Shown here: one piece after another, positions 48,020 to 58,115 of the stretch
How positions within the stretch are numbered: position 1 is the stretch's first letter
How the letters are laid out: every line of letters begins with the position of its first letter
Origin: Papaver somniferum
Taxonomy: Eukaryota > Streptophyta > Magnoliopsida > Ranunculales > Papaveraceae
NCBI RefSeq assembly: GCF_003573695.1
Contig: NC_039365.1
Location: 79,991,082 to 80,055,081, forward strand
Length of the DNA stretch: 64,000 bases
Direction of reading: 5' to 3'
The notes under the pieces: generated by a model
Seen by the model: only the letters and a program-made list of their open reading frames with translations
What the model was told of the DNA's origin: nothing
Databases searched by the model: none
Program-made: the position numbers and the translations under genes

Positions 48020-49364
48020 GAAGTGTTAAGATGAACATGGTTAAGACAAAAGTGTTCATATGGCTAACTTCGGTTAACTGTTATTGAGCCAACTCAATAT
48101 ACACGTTTAGGTACGGTTACTCATATCTATATGAAGGTATATTTCATTTGTGTGTAACAAGCTAAGACCATCTAATGGTGAATATTGATTGCTTTGTTCC
48201 AAAGTTATAAAACCTTGATTTGAAGACTATATAAGGGAGAACTCTAGCAACTGGGAAACCTGATCCCCACACCTCCTGTGTGATACTAGTTGCGACTAGA
48301 GTTGAATCTCCTTTAACCTAGATTTTTTCTAAAACCATTATAGGTTAACGACTTAAATACTTCATTGGGATTCTGAATCCATACCCAACTATTTTCTTTG
48401 TAGTTGCTTGTTCTGATCTTACTTGTTCTATCGTATCAAGTACTATCTTCTCTAAGATTTGCTCGAGATTTATCTCCAATAAGTAAGATATAAAAAATAA
48501 TCACAAAGCTCTTCGTCTCATTCTTTGTGATTCCACAATAACTTGTTCTACTACAATATAGTTAAGTTATTGTGAGGTGATTGATATTTCTAGGTTGTTC
48601 TTCGGGAATATAAGACCGGATTATTAATTGGTTCCTGTTCAACTTGATTTATCAAAATACGGAACAAAAACTTCGTAGGTATTTCTGTGGGAGACATATT
48701 TATCTATCAGAATAGACTTTTCTGTGGGAGACAGATTTGTTTATCAAGTCTTCGATTTTGGGTCATATCAACTCTTAGTTATGGGTGAGATCAGCTAAGG
48801 GAATCAAATGCGTAGAGTCCTGCTGGGATTTAGAGGCATAAGGAACGCGACTGTACCTTAATCAACGTGAGATTGGTTAGAGCTCAACTACATTCCAGTA
48901 CGAAGTTAACTTGTAGTATGATAGAGTCTGTAGCGGCTTAATACAGTGTGGTGTTCAAATCTGGACTAGGTCCCGGGTTTTCTGCATTTTCGGTTTCCTC
49001 GTTAACAAAACTTCTGGTGTCTGTGTTATTTCTTTTCCGCATTATATTTGTTTATATAATTGAAATATCATAGGTTGTGCGTAGTTCAATCAATTGGTAA
49101 ATCCAACCTTTGGTTGTCGATTAAAATTGATTGACACTTGAACATTTGTCTTTGGTACCGCTCAAGTTGTTTCTCATAATAATCACGCTCACGGATTCTA
49201 TTTGTTTGATTTGCTGATTACATTGAGAAACAGAGGTATAACTCTTGGATATCCCTGATTGAGTCTAACTGTCTAGTTGATTCTCTTGGAACTATATTGG
49301 AGTTAGTCCATACAAATTGCCTAAACGAAATATTGAGTGTGGTTTTTAGACCCCCGCTTTTTCA

Positions 49365-50016
49365 CCTGAGATGAAGCTTCATCTCAAGCTTATGTTGCGT
49401 GGTAAGAGAAATATTCGCTTCGGTCCAATATCACGCAATTATTTCCCTTTTTGTATGTTGCATTGGTCAAGAGACAATAATGCACCATCATGGCACGTCA
49501 AGCCAGTTGGATGGATGGTCTAGAACAAAGTATCGCCACTATGGCGCATTATGGAGGTTACTTTGACCTAGAGTCAATATTGCAACACAAGGACGCATTA
49601 CACTAGAGCATGATGGCCGAGAGCAATATTACACCATCATGGTGCAACTAGTAAGTTGGCATATGGGCCAGAGACAGAAACACATCCATCATGATGCTTC
49701 ATTCAGAGATACATGGAAACAACCATGAATAATGAAGCGAGCACGTCAAAGCGCTCCCCAGCTTTCAGTTGTAGAAATATCAATAAAACATATATATGGA
49801 AAGGTAGTTGGTTGAACGTACATTGAGGAGGAATGCGTCTAAAACTTCATAGTTTATCTTATATGATGCTGAAACATCATTGTGGCCCGTAGCTTGTTGA
49901 AGAGAGATTTATGATGCTTAGGCATCAAAGTTACGAAGTTGAGAACTAGATATGTGCCACCATGGTGTAACACGAAGGAAAGGATAATGACGCACATCAT
50001 TTGCAAAGGTTCCTAT
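49365..50016. repeat. Palindrome-rich sequence with ACCATCATGGTGC-like units
   Basis: It starts with the perfect 20-bp palindrome TGAGATGAAGCTTCATCTCA (49367-49386). Phrases such as GCACCATCATGGCACG, CGCCACTATGGCGCATTATGG, ACACCATCATGGTGCAAC, ATCATGATGC and CCACCATGGTG recur every 60-120 bp. It continues, across LTR B, from the inverted repeat at 37416-37443. The class is unknown; it is bounded at 50017 by an inverted LTR fragment. Confidence 0.55.
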
Positions 50017-50545
50017 CGAAATGACGAGGGTACTAAGTACATTGCAATCTTTTCGATATCAACCTATATGACAGATACCTTGCATGATCTAATATAGACA
50101 CAGACTGTCAAGAAGATAGCAACCACAAGGTATACACTAGGTATAAAAATATGTCTCGAAACCGAAACAGACTATAGGGATCAACCCAATTATTTTGATT
50201 AACGTACAAGTGCAATTACTTTATTATAATTAAAACTGTAATTATAATGCGGAAAGTAAATAAAAGCGCACAACACGATTTTATCAACGAGGAAGCCGCA
50301 GATGCAGAAAACCCCCGTGACCTAGTCCAGTTTTGAGTACTCTCAGATTTAAGCCGCTATACAAAGACTACTACCAAATTCGTATAGTTCAGACCAAGTA
50401 AACTAACTCTAGTTACCTAGTTTCCTCAGTATCCCTGCGCCTTCAACTAATCTGGCCAATACACATGATTCTAAAAATAGAGTCTGCTATCTTAAGTTGC
50501 TTCACCAATCATGAAGACTTCTTGCACTCAACTTGTTTGGAAATA
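50017..50545 (-). mobile_element. Truncated LTR fragment, minus orientation
   Basis: Read on the minus strand it reproduces the 3' part of the LTR at 18342-20848, including GAGGAAACTAGGTAACTAGAG, TATAGCGGCTTAAAT, CGGCTTCCTCGTTGATAAAATC, CTTGTGGTTGCTATCTTCTTG and the end ACCCTCGTCATTTCG. Similarity stops near 50545, so the 5' three quarters of the LTR are missing. Confidence 0.8.
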
Positions 50546-51759
50546 AACGGGTATTTATAACTAAATTATACTGAAGAAAAAAAAAAACTAATAAGAATAT
50601 CAGAGATAAAAACTTGGATAAGGATTTCACCGTCCATCACTACACATGTTACTTACTCATGTAATAATATCATTATCACACTCTTTTGGTACCAATAACC
50701 CAAAAGTATACCAATCGGTGTAATACTTAGTTACGCTTATTAATGTCAACAAGTATTGCAATCGCTAATACATGAATTCTTTTTCACCAAATAACCTAGT
50801 GCTCATTGCTAAAAGATTCAACATGAGGAAATCACTAAGGTCTGTGAGACGATTTAATCGTAGGCAATACCAACACAATCGTGGCATATTCATGTCATCA
50901 ATAGAAGTGGCCAAACTTTCTATAGCTTCACCAGTCATCACTGCCAGCACGGCATCAGCTCCATAGACAATACTTCATCGTTATTGTCAACTTCATTTTC
51001 GTATCATGATCTCTTCCATAAATCTCAGCGAACTCAAACCATGAAAGCAGCCTTAGCAACAACAGATTATGTTCCTTCTTGGAAGTACCATTAACCTTTG
51101 GAAACACCCATTGATCATTCTTGGTCATCGAAATCCACTTGTTCGTGTTAATTCAATCGCCATTAATAATGGCAGATGCGTACATATTCCCTGAATCCCC
51201 GAAACTTTCTTCTTGCTCGAATCAGAATTAGAAAGGAAGATGATGGTGCCCTGAGTAAAACTGCAGTTGATGTTATCACCATTGGTTTCCTCGAGTAATT
51301 TTGCAGGCGCCTGTAACACTTATGTGCATTCCTAAATTATGCAATTTTGACTTGCTTCAAATGTTTGTAACTTCTTCATACGATGTTAGAATGATATCAT
51401 CCTTTCGCCATTTGCTTCGTCTTTTTGCTTCTTCAAGATGACGAGAAGAATTCCTGGTTTGAATGAATTCAACTTCCTTTATACGATGTTAGAATGGTAA
51501 CAAAAATACAAGGTAATTCACAAAAAAAACTAGAAAGTAACTGCAAGAAGACAATGACTAAAATATGTAAGTTATGCAGTTATTAATATTGTGTTGAGAC
51601 CAATGGCTAGAAGAATCTCAGGACAAAAGGAAAGTTAAAAAAATATAAGGAAACAAGAATTGCATCATAATCAATTATGATTTTCATGTTATCCTAATTA
51701 TGTAAATCGTATAGATAATAAATATTGTATATTATACATTCTTGTTTATCACATCAAGG
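50546..51759. other. No gene confidently recognised
   Basis: Minus-strand frames between 50765 and 51319 (61 to 65 residues each) are the only ORFs. Reading them together gives phrases such as KNDQWVFPKVNG and EHNLLLLRLLSWFEFAEIY broken by stops, so this may be a pseudogene of a family I cannot name. Confidence 0.35.
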
Positions 51760-52666
51760 CTAGTTTGGGGTTATAAGGATTATTTGGGGCATATCACTAC
51801 GTGACAAAATTAGGTAAAAGTACTAAGGTACCCTCACTTTTAAAATTCATTCCTAATCTTTATCCTTCTAAATTTAAAACCATTTCAAAACCAAAACTTA
51901 TTCAAACCATTTATCTCACAAATTAAAATTCAAACTCAAATGCATCCATCGATTTTAATAACATCGATCGATTTAAAAGAAATTTCATTATCCATTTTTT
52001 TCTTAAAAAAACGATCAAACTAAACATCGTCGTTCGCAACTCATATCTCTTTATTATACTTGTGATTGATTTATCTATTTAAGATTGAAAACTACAAATA
52101 ATCTTGGGTTACTGTGTTTAACATAATCAGTCGATGTTCATGTCCCTATTACCGATTCCTATGACAATCGGTCAATGTTCATGAACACGTCAATCGATTG
52201 TCCTGAATGTGTTTAACCAGAATAGGTAAAAATTAATGCCCACATAAATCGATTATGGTATGGAAGAGATGCACAGTTTTTTGTATGATTTTTTTGTTAG
52301 AATCGGATTATGTGGATGTTCACACAAACCGATGACGTGAAACAGTCGGTTTATATGTGACTAGGAAAAACCCGATTGCTAGAATCATATTTTATCGATG
52401 CATACTTTAACTGATTCTGGATATCCTTCGTGAATAGCGAAACACCAACCCAGAATCGGTTTATGAGTGCATGAACGTAAACCAATTATGGGTAGTGTTT
52501 TCGGAATAAAATTCAAAATTTTCAGTTGTTTGATTTTTTAAATATCGATTTACATTGTTGATATCACATCTAAAACGGTTAATTAATACCTAAAACAATT
52601 AATTAACACTAATTAAATTGATTTATAATGACCCTTTTTGTTATTTAGTAACATGCCCCAAACTAG
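51760..52666. mobile_element. TIR element with TAGTTTGGGGCAT termini
   Basis: CTAGTTTGGGG (51760-51770) and CCCCAAACTAG (52656-52666) are perfect inverted repeats. A second TTTGGGGCATATCACTA at 51783 matches the inner part of the right terminus (TAGTAACATGCCCCAAA), suggesting a short duplication at the left end. The interior holds many scattered AATCGGTTTATG / CGATTATG motifs in both orientations and no transposase. No target duplication is evident. Confidence 0.55.
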
Positions 52667-52984
52667 GAAGGAACTATATAAAATAGAGAAGTTCTTTTTC
52701 TCCATTTTCATCCAAGGGAAAATAATCAAATCTATTTCTTTAATTTGATAGAGGACACCCCGGAACTGCAGGTGCAGGTTTCATAGGTAGGGATTCGACG
52801 GCAAGATCTGTGGTAGTGGTGGCACAACTTAGGCATCGCCATCGTTCTAATAGCGGAGACGTCGACCATGCTGACAGCGTCGAGAACGCCGAGAAAGAAA
52901 CTGGGAAAAAGTACAATTCAAAATAGACTCAGAAAATACGGTTCATAAATTCATCTACTGAACCACCATGGTATATAGCTGGAA

Positions 52985-53243
52985 TGATTGTTGAAACCAA
53001 GCGAAGAATGCTCAAATTCCGCAATATACTATCAAACACAACTATGAGAAAGGAAACCAAGCAGCAGATAGTCTGTCAAATCATGCGACGGAATCTGGAA
53101 ATTTCTCCGTAATAATTTGGGACCAAACAATCCCAACTTTTTTAAATCAAATTGTATTAAATGATTTTATGGTTATGACATACTATCTTGTGATCGCTAT
53201 TTAGTAGGATAAATAAAGTTCATACTTCAAAAAAAAAAAAAAA
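52985..53243 (+). pseudogene. 5'-truncated LINE, 3' tail of the RNase H domain
   Basis: The frame IKHNYEKGNQAADSLSNHA is the last conserved block of the RNase H domain of plant L1-type LINEs (catalytic D in AAD). It is followed by FSVIIWDQTIPTFL, stops, a short 3' UTR and a poly-A run at 53229-53243. Only the last few hundred bases were inserted, as is common for LINEs. Confidence 0.7.
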
Positions 53244-54280
53244 TGCACGTTCGAGTAACAATTAAGCAAACCTCATAATATAAGCATCACCAACTTTTAT
53301 ATTTAAGAAACTGCTTAGCTAAATTAGAATGCACCTACTTAAATACTTGTAAGTCAGGATTTTACACAAGTATGCATTGGCGGAAGGATCGTCGCAACAG
53401 ATATTTACCAAATTTATCGAGTTATATTTTGTTTCCTTCGTCTAAGTTTTTCCCCATTGGATTTTTCTTGTTAAGGTTTTAGCAAGGAAGCATGGGCATG
53501 TTCTAAGTTTTGCACATTTCAGGTTTTACTCGCTTGAGGTTTCCTATTAGATTATAGTGAGTTAGACACAATGGTCATCAAGATAAATGCTATTAATGCG
53601 CTTTACTTAAGTATCTAAGAAATCCTCGTGTCTAAATTTATTAAATACTACTTAATTCTCTATTTATTCAACATATCAATAATATATTAATCTCCTTATA
53701 TATCTTCACAACATTTATTGAGTCTGATTTTGTGCACACTCTCTAATAAGTGTGCACGTGACATATCTCCTCCACCTATTTAATTTAGAGAGATCTAACG
53801 AGGATAAAGATTCTAAACATGGATAATAATGGGGTCATTAGTTAACTAATGAACCAATCAAATTACGTGTCAAATATGCACTCTTTAGAGGAATGTGCAA
53901 ATATTAGACTCACCTGTAGAGGATTCTAAGCCTTAATTTATATAATTATTTTTTTTCAATAAAAAAAATTATTCAGTTGTCGGGTAAAAAAAGCTTATTT
54001 CAGAAACAAATCTGGCTCACGGGTTTTAATTTAAGACATTTTTTGGTACTAAAAACCCCCACACATTTTTTTCCTTAGAGCAAGGGCTATGGGATAAGTG
54101 TAAAAAAAACACTCATTCACTAATAAATTGAGTGAGGGACTATGAGAAATAGTGATTCTCTGAACCTGGGATAACAAAATAAGAGATTAGAAGGCACATG
54201 ATCAGCCGTTTGGAGTGTATATCTTTTTTTAATAATAAAATTAATATGGGACTCACATCAAACGGTTTAGGATAAACAAA
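53244..54280. other. Repeat debris, including a third copia-like 3' fragment
   Basis: At about 53430-53600 the phrases CCCCATTGGATTTTTCTTG, GTTTTAGCAAGGAAGCATGGGCATG and GACACAATGGTCATCA match the copia-like fragments near 3.3-4.6 kb. The rest is AT-rich without a gene. Confidence 0.45.
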
Positions 54281-54599
54281 CGGGCACCTAGCTCAGCTGG
54301 TCATTCATGTTTCCCAAAATTTCATGCGCTCCAGGAGGTCCCAGGTTCGGCCTCCCAATGGCGTAATATTGCAAGAATTAACATGGAAGGTAAAGTTAGC
54401 TTGTCCCCTTGTGACACAATCTCAGCCCCCATCCGCTTCGACTCCCTTGGTTAGGTTACCCATGAGACTCGCTGGTAGGCTAGCACGACAACCTGCTCAA
54501 TTAATGTAGTAGTACGTTGTTGGAGCTTAGCTTGTTACGCTTCCAACTAGCTAATGTACGTAATACTCTTTATTATCTAATAAAATGAACACTAAAGAA
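54281..54599 (+). mobile_element. tRNA-derived SINE, 319 bp
   Basis: The 9-bp target duplication ATAAACAAA flanks it (54272-54280 and 54600-54608). The 5' part has an RNA polymerase III A-box (TAGCTCAGCTGGT, from about 54290) and a B-box-like GGTTCGGCCTC near 54344, spaced as in a tRNA. The body carries CCCCTTGTGACACAATCTCAG and CCATGAGACTCGCTGG. The 3' end is TTATTATCTAATAAAATG followed by an A-rich stretch. A 61-residue ORF over it is incidental. Confidence 0.85.
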
Positions 54600-54608
54600 A
54601 TAAACAAA

Positions 54609-55112
54609 ACTAAAAAAAGAGTGTAATAGTAAAATTAATACGGGACCTGCATCAAACAATTTAAAATAAATAAGAGCGGGTAAACATCAGCCATTTTAGG
54701 GTTTTTTTTCCAAGCCTGAAGATCAACCTCTCAGAGCTTATCCAATGTTATGTATGTAAAGATAATGTCTAAGTTCACATATGATAGACATTCATTTTCC
54801 CTATATTTTTTCTCCAACCCCAATTTCTTAAACAATGTGAAGATGACATGGCTAAATTTTTGTTAGTCGTTGTCAAGGTGAATGTCAAGTTTTAGACATT
54901 CATCTTGACAATGTCAAGCTATCGTAGTAAGCTTTTCCTTAATTAAAATTAATTTCAATATAATAAATAACTATTTTTAGCTCTAACCAAATCTAATAGT
55001 TACTAAAACTAAAATTTACATTTAATAAAAAATCATAAACAACACCATTGGAGATTAAGCAAAAATTGGTAGCTTTTGTTTATTTCATTTTTTAGTTCCC
55101 CACCCCACCCCC
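54609..55112. other. No gene recognised
   Basis: AT-rich. A stretch near 54630-54680 (AATACGGGAC..GCATCAAACAATTTAAAATAAA) resembles the sequence just left of the SINE (54235-54285), so the SINE may have landed in a small repeat. A C-rich run CCCCACCCCACCCCC lies at 55097. Confidence 0.4.
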
Positions 55113-57240
55113 TACACCTAGCTTTTATTTTCAGATGATATTCTCATTTTCACAAAGGCAGATATGCATAATATAACAGGTATACTGGATGTGCTTGGAA
55201 ATTTTGGTATGTTCTCTGGTCAAATGCTTAATTTTGCTAAATCTATTGTCTACTTTAGTAAGAATATTAGTCCTGAAAATAGAGTTATCCTTGCTAATGC
55301 TCTTGGAATGACTGAGATGAAAGATATTGATAAATATCCAGGAGTTACTTTGCTTATGGTAAGGGACAAAACTAAGGCTTTTAAGCCAAATCTTCAGTCT
55401 TTTGGTTCCAGGTACAAAAACTGGAAATGTAAAACTATGAATCATTCAGCTAGGACTACTATGGTAAAACATGTGATAAACACCCTCCCTTCTCATCAAA
55501 TGGGTAGCTTTAGGATTCCTAAAACTATGATATCTCAGATGATACTTTGCAAAGACAGTTTTGTTGGGGTAAAGAAAAAGGCCTTTATTTCATTGGTTGG
55601 AATAAGCTTATGCTTTAGGTGGATTAGGCTTTAGAAACTTAGAGCATTTTAATACTTCTCTTCTTAGTAAACTTGCTTGGAGAGTCTGTAATGAAGAAGA
55701 GTCTCTTTGTTTTAAAATACTTAAAGCCAAATACTCTAAAGATGGTAGTTTTCTGCACTTAGATAAACTGAAAGATGATTGCTATTGGTTATGGAGAAGT
55801 TTATATTCTGGTTTAAAGATTATAAAACAACACACAATTTGGGCTGTTAGATGTGGTACAAAAATTGGCATATGGATAGATTGTTGGGTTATAGGACTTA
55901 ATAGCCCACTTGTACCTATTGTAGGTGCATCTAGTTATAACAATTTTAACTTGGTTTGTGATCTTTTTTTACCATGCACAAGAGAATGGGATATTAATAT
56001 TCTTAATTCTCTATTTTCTCAAGATTATGTTGATCTTATTTTAATATGCAGATTCCCATTTCAGGAGAAGACTTTATTATGTGAAAGCCTGATAGAAAAG
56101 GAAAATTTTCAGTAAAAAGTGCTTACAACACAATATGTTTTGATGATGTTAATAGCATTGTTTCTTTAGATAACATTCCTAAAGAGGTTTGGTCTCACTT
56201 ATGGCATAGTAGGATTCCTCATAGAGTGCAGCTATTTATTTGGAAATGCATCAAAAACATAGTTCCAGTTAGAGCTAAAATTTCAGTCTATAAGCCTGAG
56301 ATTCAAACTGTTTGTTCTCTCTGTGATTGTAATATAAAATCTATGAGACATATGTTCTTCGAGTGCCCTTTTTCTAGATCTATCTGGTTAGGAATGAATA
56401 TCCATACAGATACTGTTACAGGTTATTTTCCTAATGTCCAAGCCTGGATTATCTCTTGGTTCACTTCAAATGGTAACAATGATACAATTCTATGTTTGAA
56501 TAATGCAAACTACGTCTGCAGATTAATGCATACCATGTGGTACATCTGGAAAGAGAGATGTTCTCTTATCTTTCAAGGAATTAAGCCTAATTTGCAAAGT
56601 ACAAATACTAGAATTAATAATCTTATAAGGAAATGTGTGGATTGTTATGGTTCTCTGCAGAACCCACTTAATAGCTTACAGATTAAAGTTTGGACTCCTT
56701 CTGAAAAAGATTTTGTGAAGATTAACATTGATGGCTCTTTTATCCCTGCAACTAGAAAATGAAGCATTTGTCTAACAATCCATAATTTTGCAAGTATCTG
56801 TCTAGGTGTTCAAGGGATGAAGTTTGATGAGGATGTGGATGAGGATTATGGGGCTGAGCATTTTGAGTGCGAAGCATTGGAATTGGCAGTAAACTGGATA
56901 GAAGAGTTGCAGATAAACAAAGCTGTTTCTGAGATTGACTGTGATAATGTAATAAAGTCTGTGATGGAGCAACAATTGCAGGTTCATTGGTTCAACCCGA
57001 GCATATTTGAGAGATTTAAAATTAAGAGTAGTAGAGGTAGTAAACTTTGGATTTTCAAGTCCATTCATAGACTTGGTAATAATGTAGCTCACTCTTTAGC
57101 TCGTAAAGCAAGAGATGAAGAAGAAAATTTCATTTATATGTCAAACTTCCCAGAATTCATTACTGCTCTGGCAAAAGATGATTTCTGCTGCAATGCAGCT
57201 AATTAACAAAAAATCTTTATTAGTATCAAAAAAAAAAAGA
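55113..57240 (+). mobile_element. 5'-truncated L1-type LINE (RT tail, zf-RVT, RNase H)
   Basis: It begins inside the reverse transcriptase at the catalytic box, read here as LLFSDDILIF (about 55115-55144). It continues with RT thumb sequences (NFGMFSGQMLNFAKS, YPGVTLLM, HVINTLPSHQM; 55164-55634), and then, after a frame break, GGLGFRNLEHFNTSLLSKLAWR. The zinc-binding RVT domain follows (56226-56762) with LFIWKCIKNIVPVR, CSLCDCNIKSMRHMFFECPFS, MWYIWKERC and the RNase H start KINIDGSF. RNase H ends at 56817-57206 with FECEALELAVNW, SEIDCDNV and HRLGNNVAHSLARKA. A poly-A-like tail (AAAAAAAAAAGAAG) lies at about 57229-57242. Several stops and frameshifts make it dead. No target duplication is read with confidence. 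Confidence 0.9.
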
Positions 57241-57242
57241 AG

Positions 57243-58115
57243 GGAAAATTGGTATGAGGACATGTTGCTTGCGTTGCCACCTCGGAAACACACACAATCA
57301 CTATTGGAAGAACTCTTAGTCTCGCTGCTCGACACTCTTTCACTTGAATTAGTGTGTGAAGGAGTTCGGGTGAAAACGAACCTCTCCACGACCCATAGTA
57401 ACACCTAATTTGATCAAATTTGAACTCCTTCCTATTGAGTGATACCTGTTGCTCCATACTCCTTGCTCTTAGTAGAAAAAATAATTATTTATTTAGCTTT
57501 TGAGTAGAATAAGCTTCATTTTAGAAACAAATCCGGTTCACAGGCTCGTATTCGCCATCCAAGTGAGTTTTTTTTTAAGCATAACAAGTGCGCTGTTGAT
57601 CTTTACGTACATTTCATCGAGCAAGAACTTGTATTAAATATAACGACCATTTAGATGAAATCTTGGCCTTTTTTTGCTGGGTCTCTCTTCAGCCCTCATA
57701 TCATTATTCTAACAATCATTCTCGAATGAACAAAACTGTGGGGTAAAGAACTTCACCTTGAGCGTATTAACAATGAACAAAATGAAAAGAAAAAAAATGT
57801 TAAAACTTGTGCGTCTTGTTATATGAATTGCTCAGCATCTGCTGAGAACATTCCAACACCAAGACATTTCATCACAATTACAAGGTGATAAATGAAATCA
57901 CATTTATATTAAAAAATAAAAATTCACAATGGGGATTCCCAATCAGGAAAAACAAACTCTAGAATTGCGATTTTGCTCCACTGATGATAAGGGGATAAAA
58001 ATATAAACACCAACAGCAGACTGAAAAGGCAAATAATAATAAAAATAAATTGAAAACAAAACCCAAAAATCGAAAACGGAAAAACGAATAGGATCATTTT
58101 CTGATACACATTGGT
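57243..58115. other. Intergenic region downstream of the EDR2-like gene
   Basis: ORFs of 84-97 residues around 57115-57457 on both strands overlap the LINE tail and have no family resemblance. The part next to 58116 is probably the 3' UTR of the EDR2-like gene. Confidence 0.45.

Larger units (their letters stand above)
37448..49364 (+). mobile_element. Solo LTR B, split by a nested complete LTR element
   Basis: It starts TGTTAGAGCACTTCTCGG at 37448 and ends CCCGCTTTTTCA at 49364. The 5-bp flanks are identical, CCTGA (37443-37447 and 49365-49369), so this is a solo LTR of a separate insertion from LTR A. The element at 38614-48019 sits inside it with its own duplication. Removing that leaves about 2.5 kb. 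TATATAAG at 48228-48235 lies in the part after the insertion. Confidence 0.85.

Noticed and set aside
33779..49369. One giant LTR element with LTR A and LTR B as its two ends
   Set aside because: Each LTR has its own flanking duplication, and the 108 bp between them has no primer site or polypurine tract.
50765..51319. Small minus-strand genes
   Set aside because: The frames are 61-65 codons, broken, without introns that would join them sensibly and without a recognised family.
54281..54355. Functional tRNA gene at the A-box/B-box
   Set aside because: The acceptor and anticodon stems do not pair, and the sequence continues into a SINE body with a target duplication.
56226..57206. Host gene encoding a zinc-binding/RNase H protein
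   Set aside because: The domain order, flanking RT remnants, stops and poly-A tail show a dead LINE.
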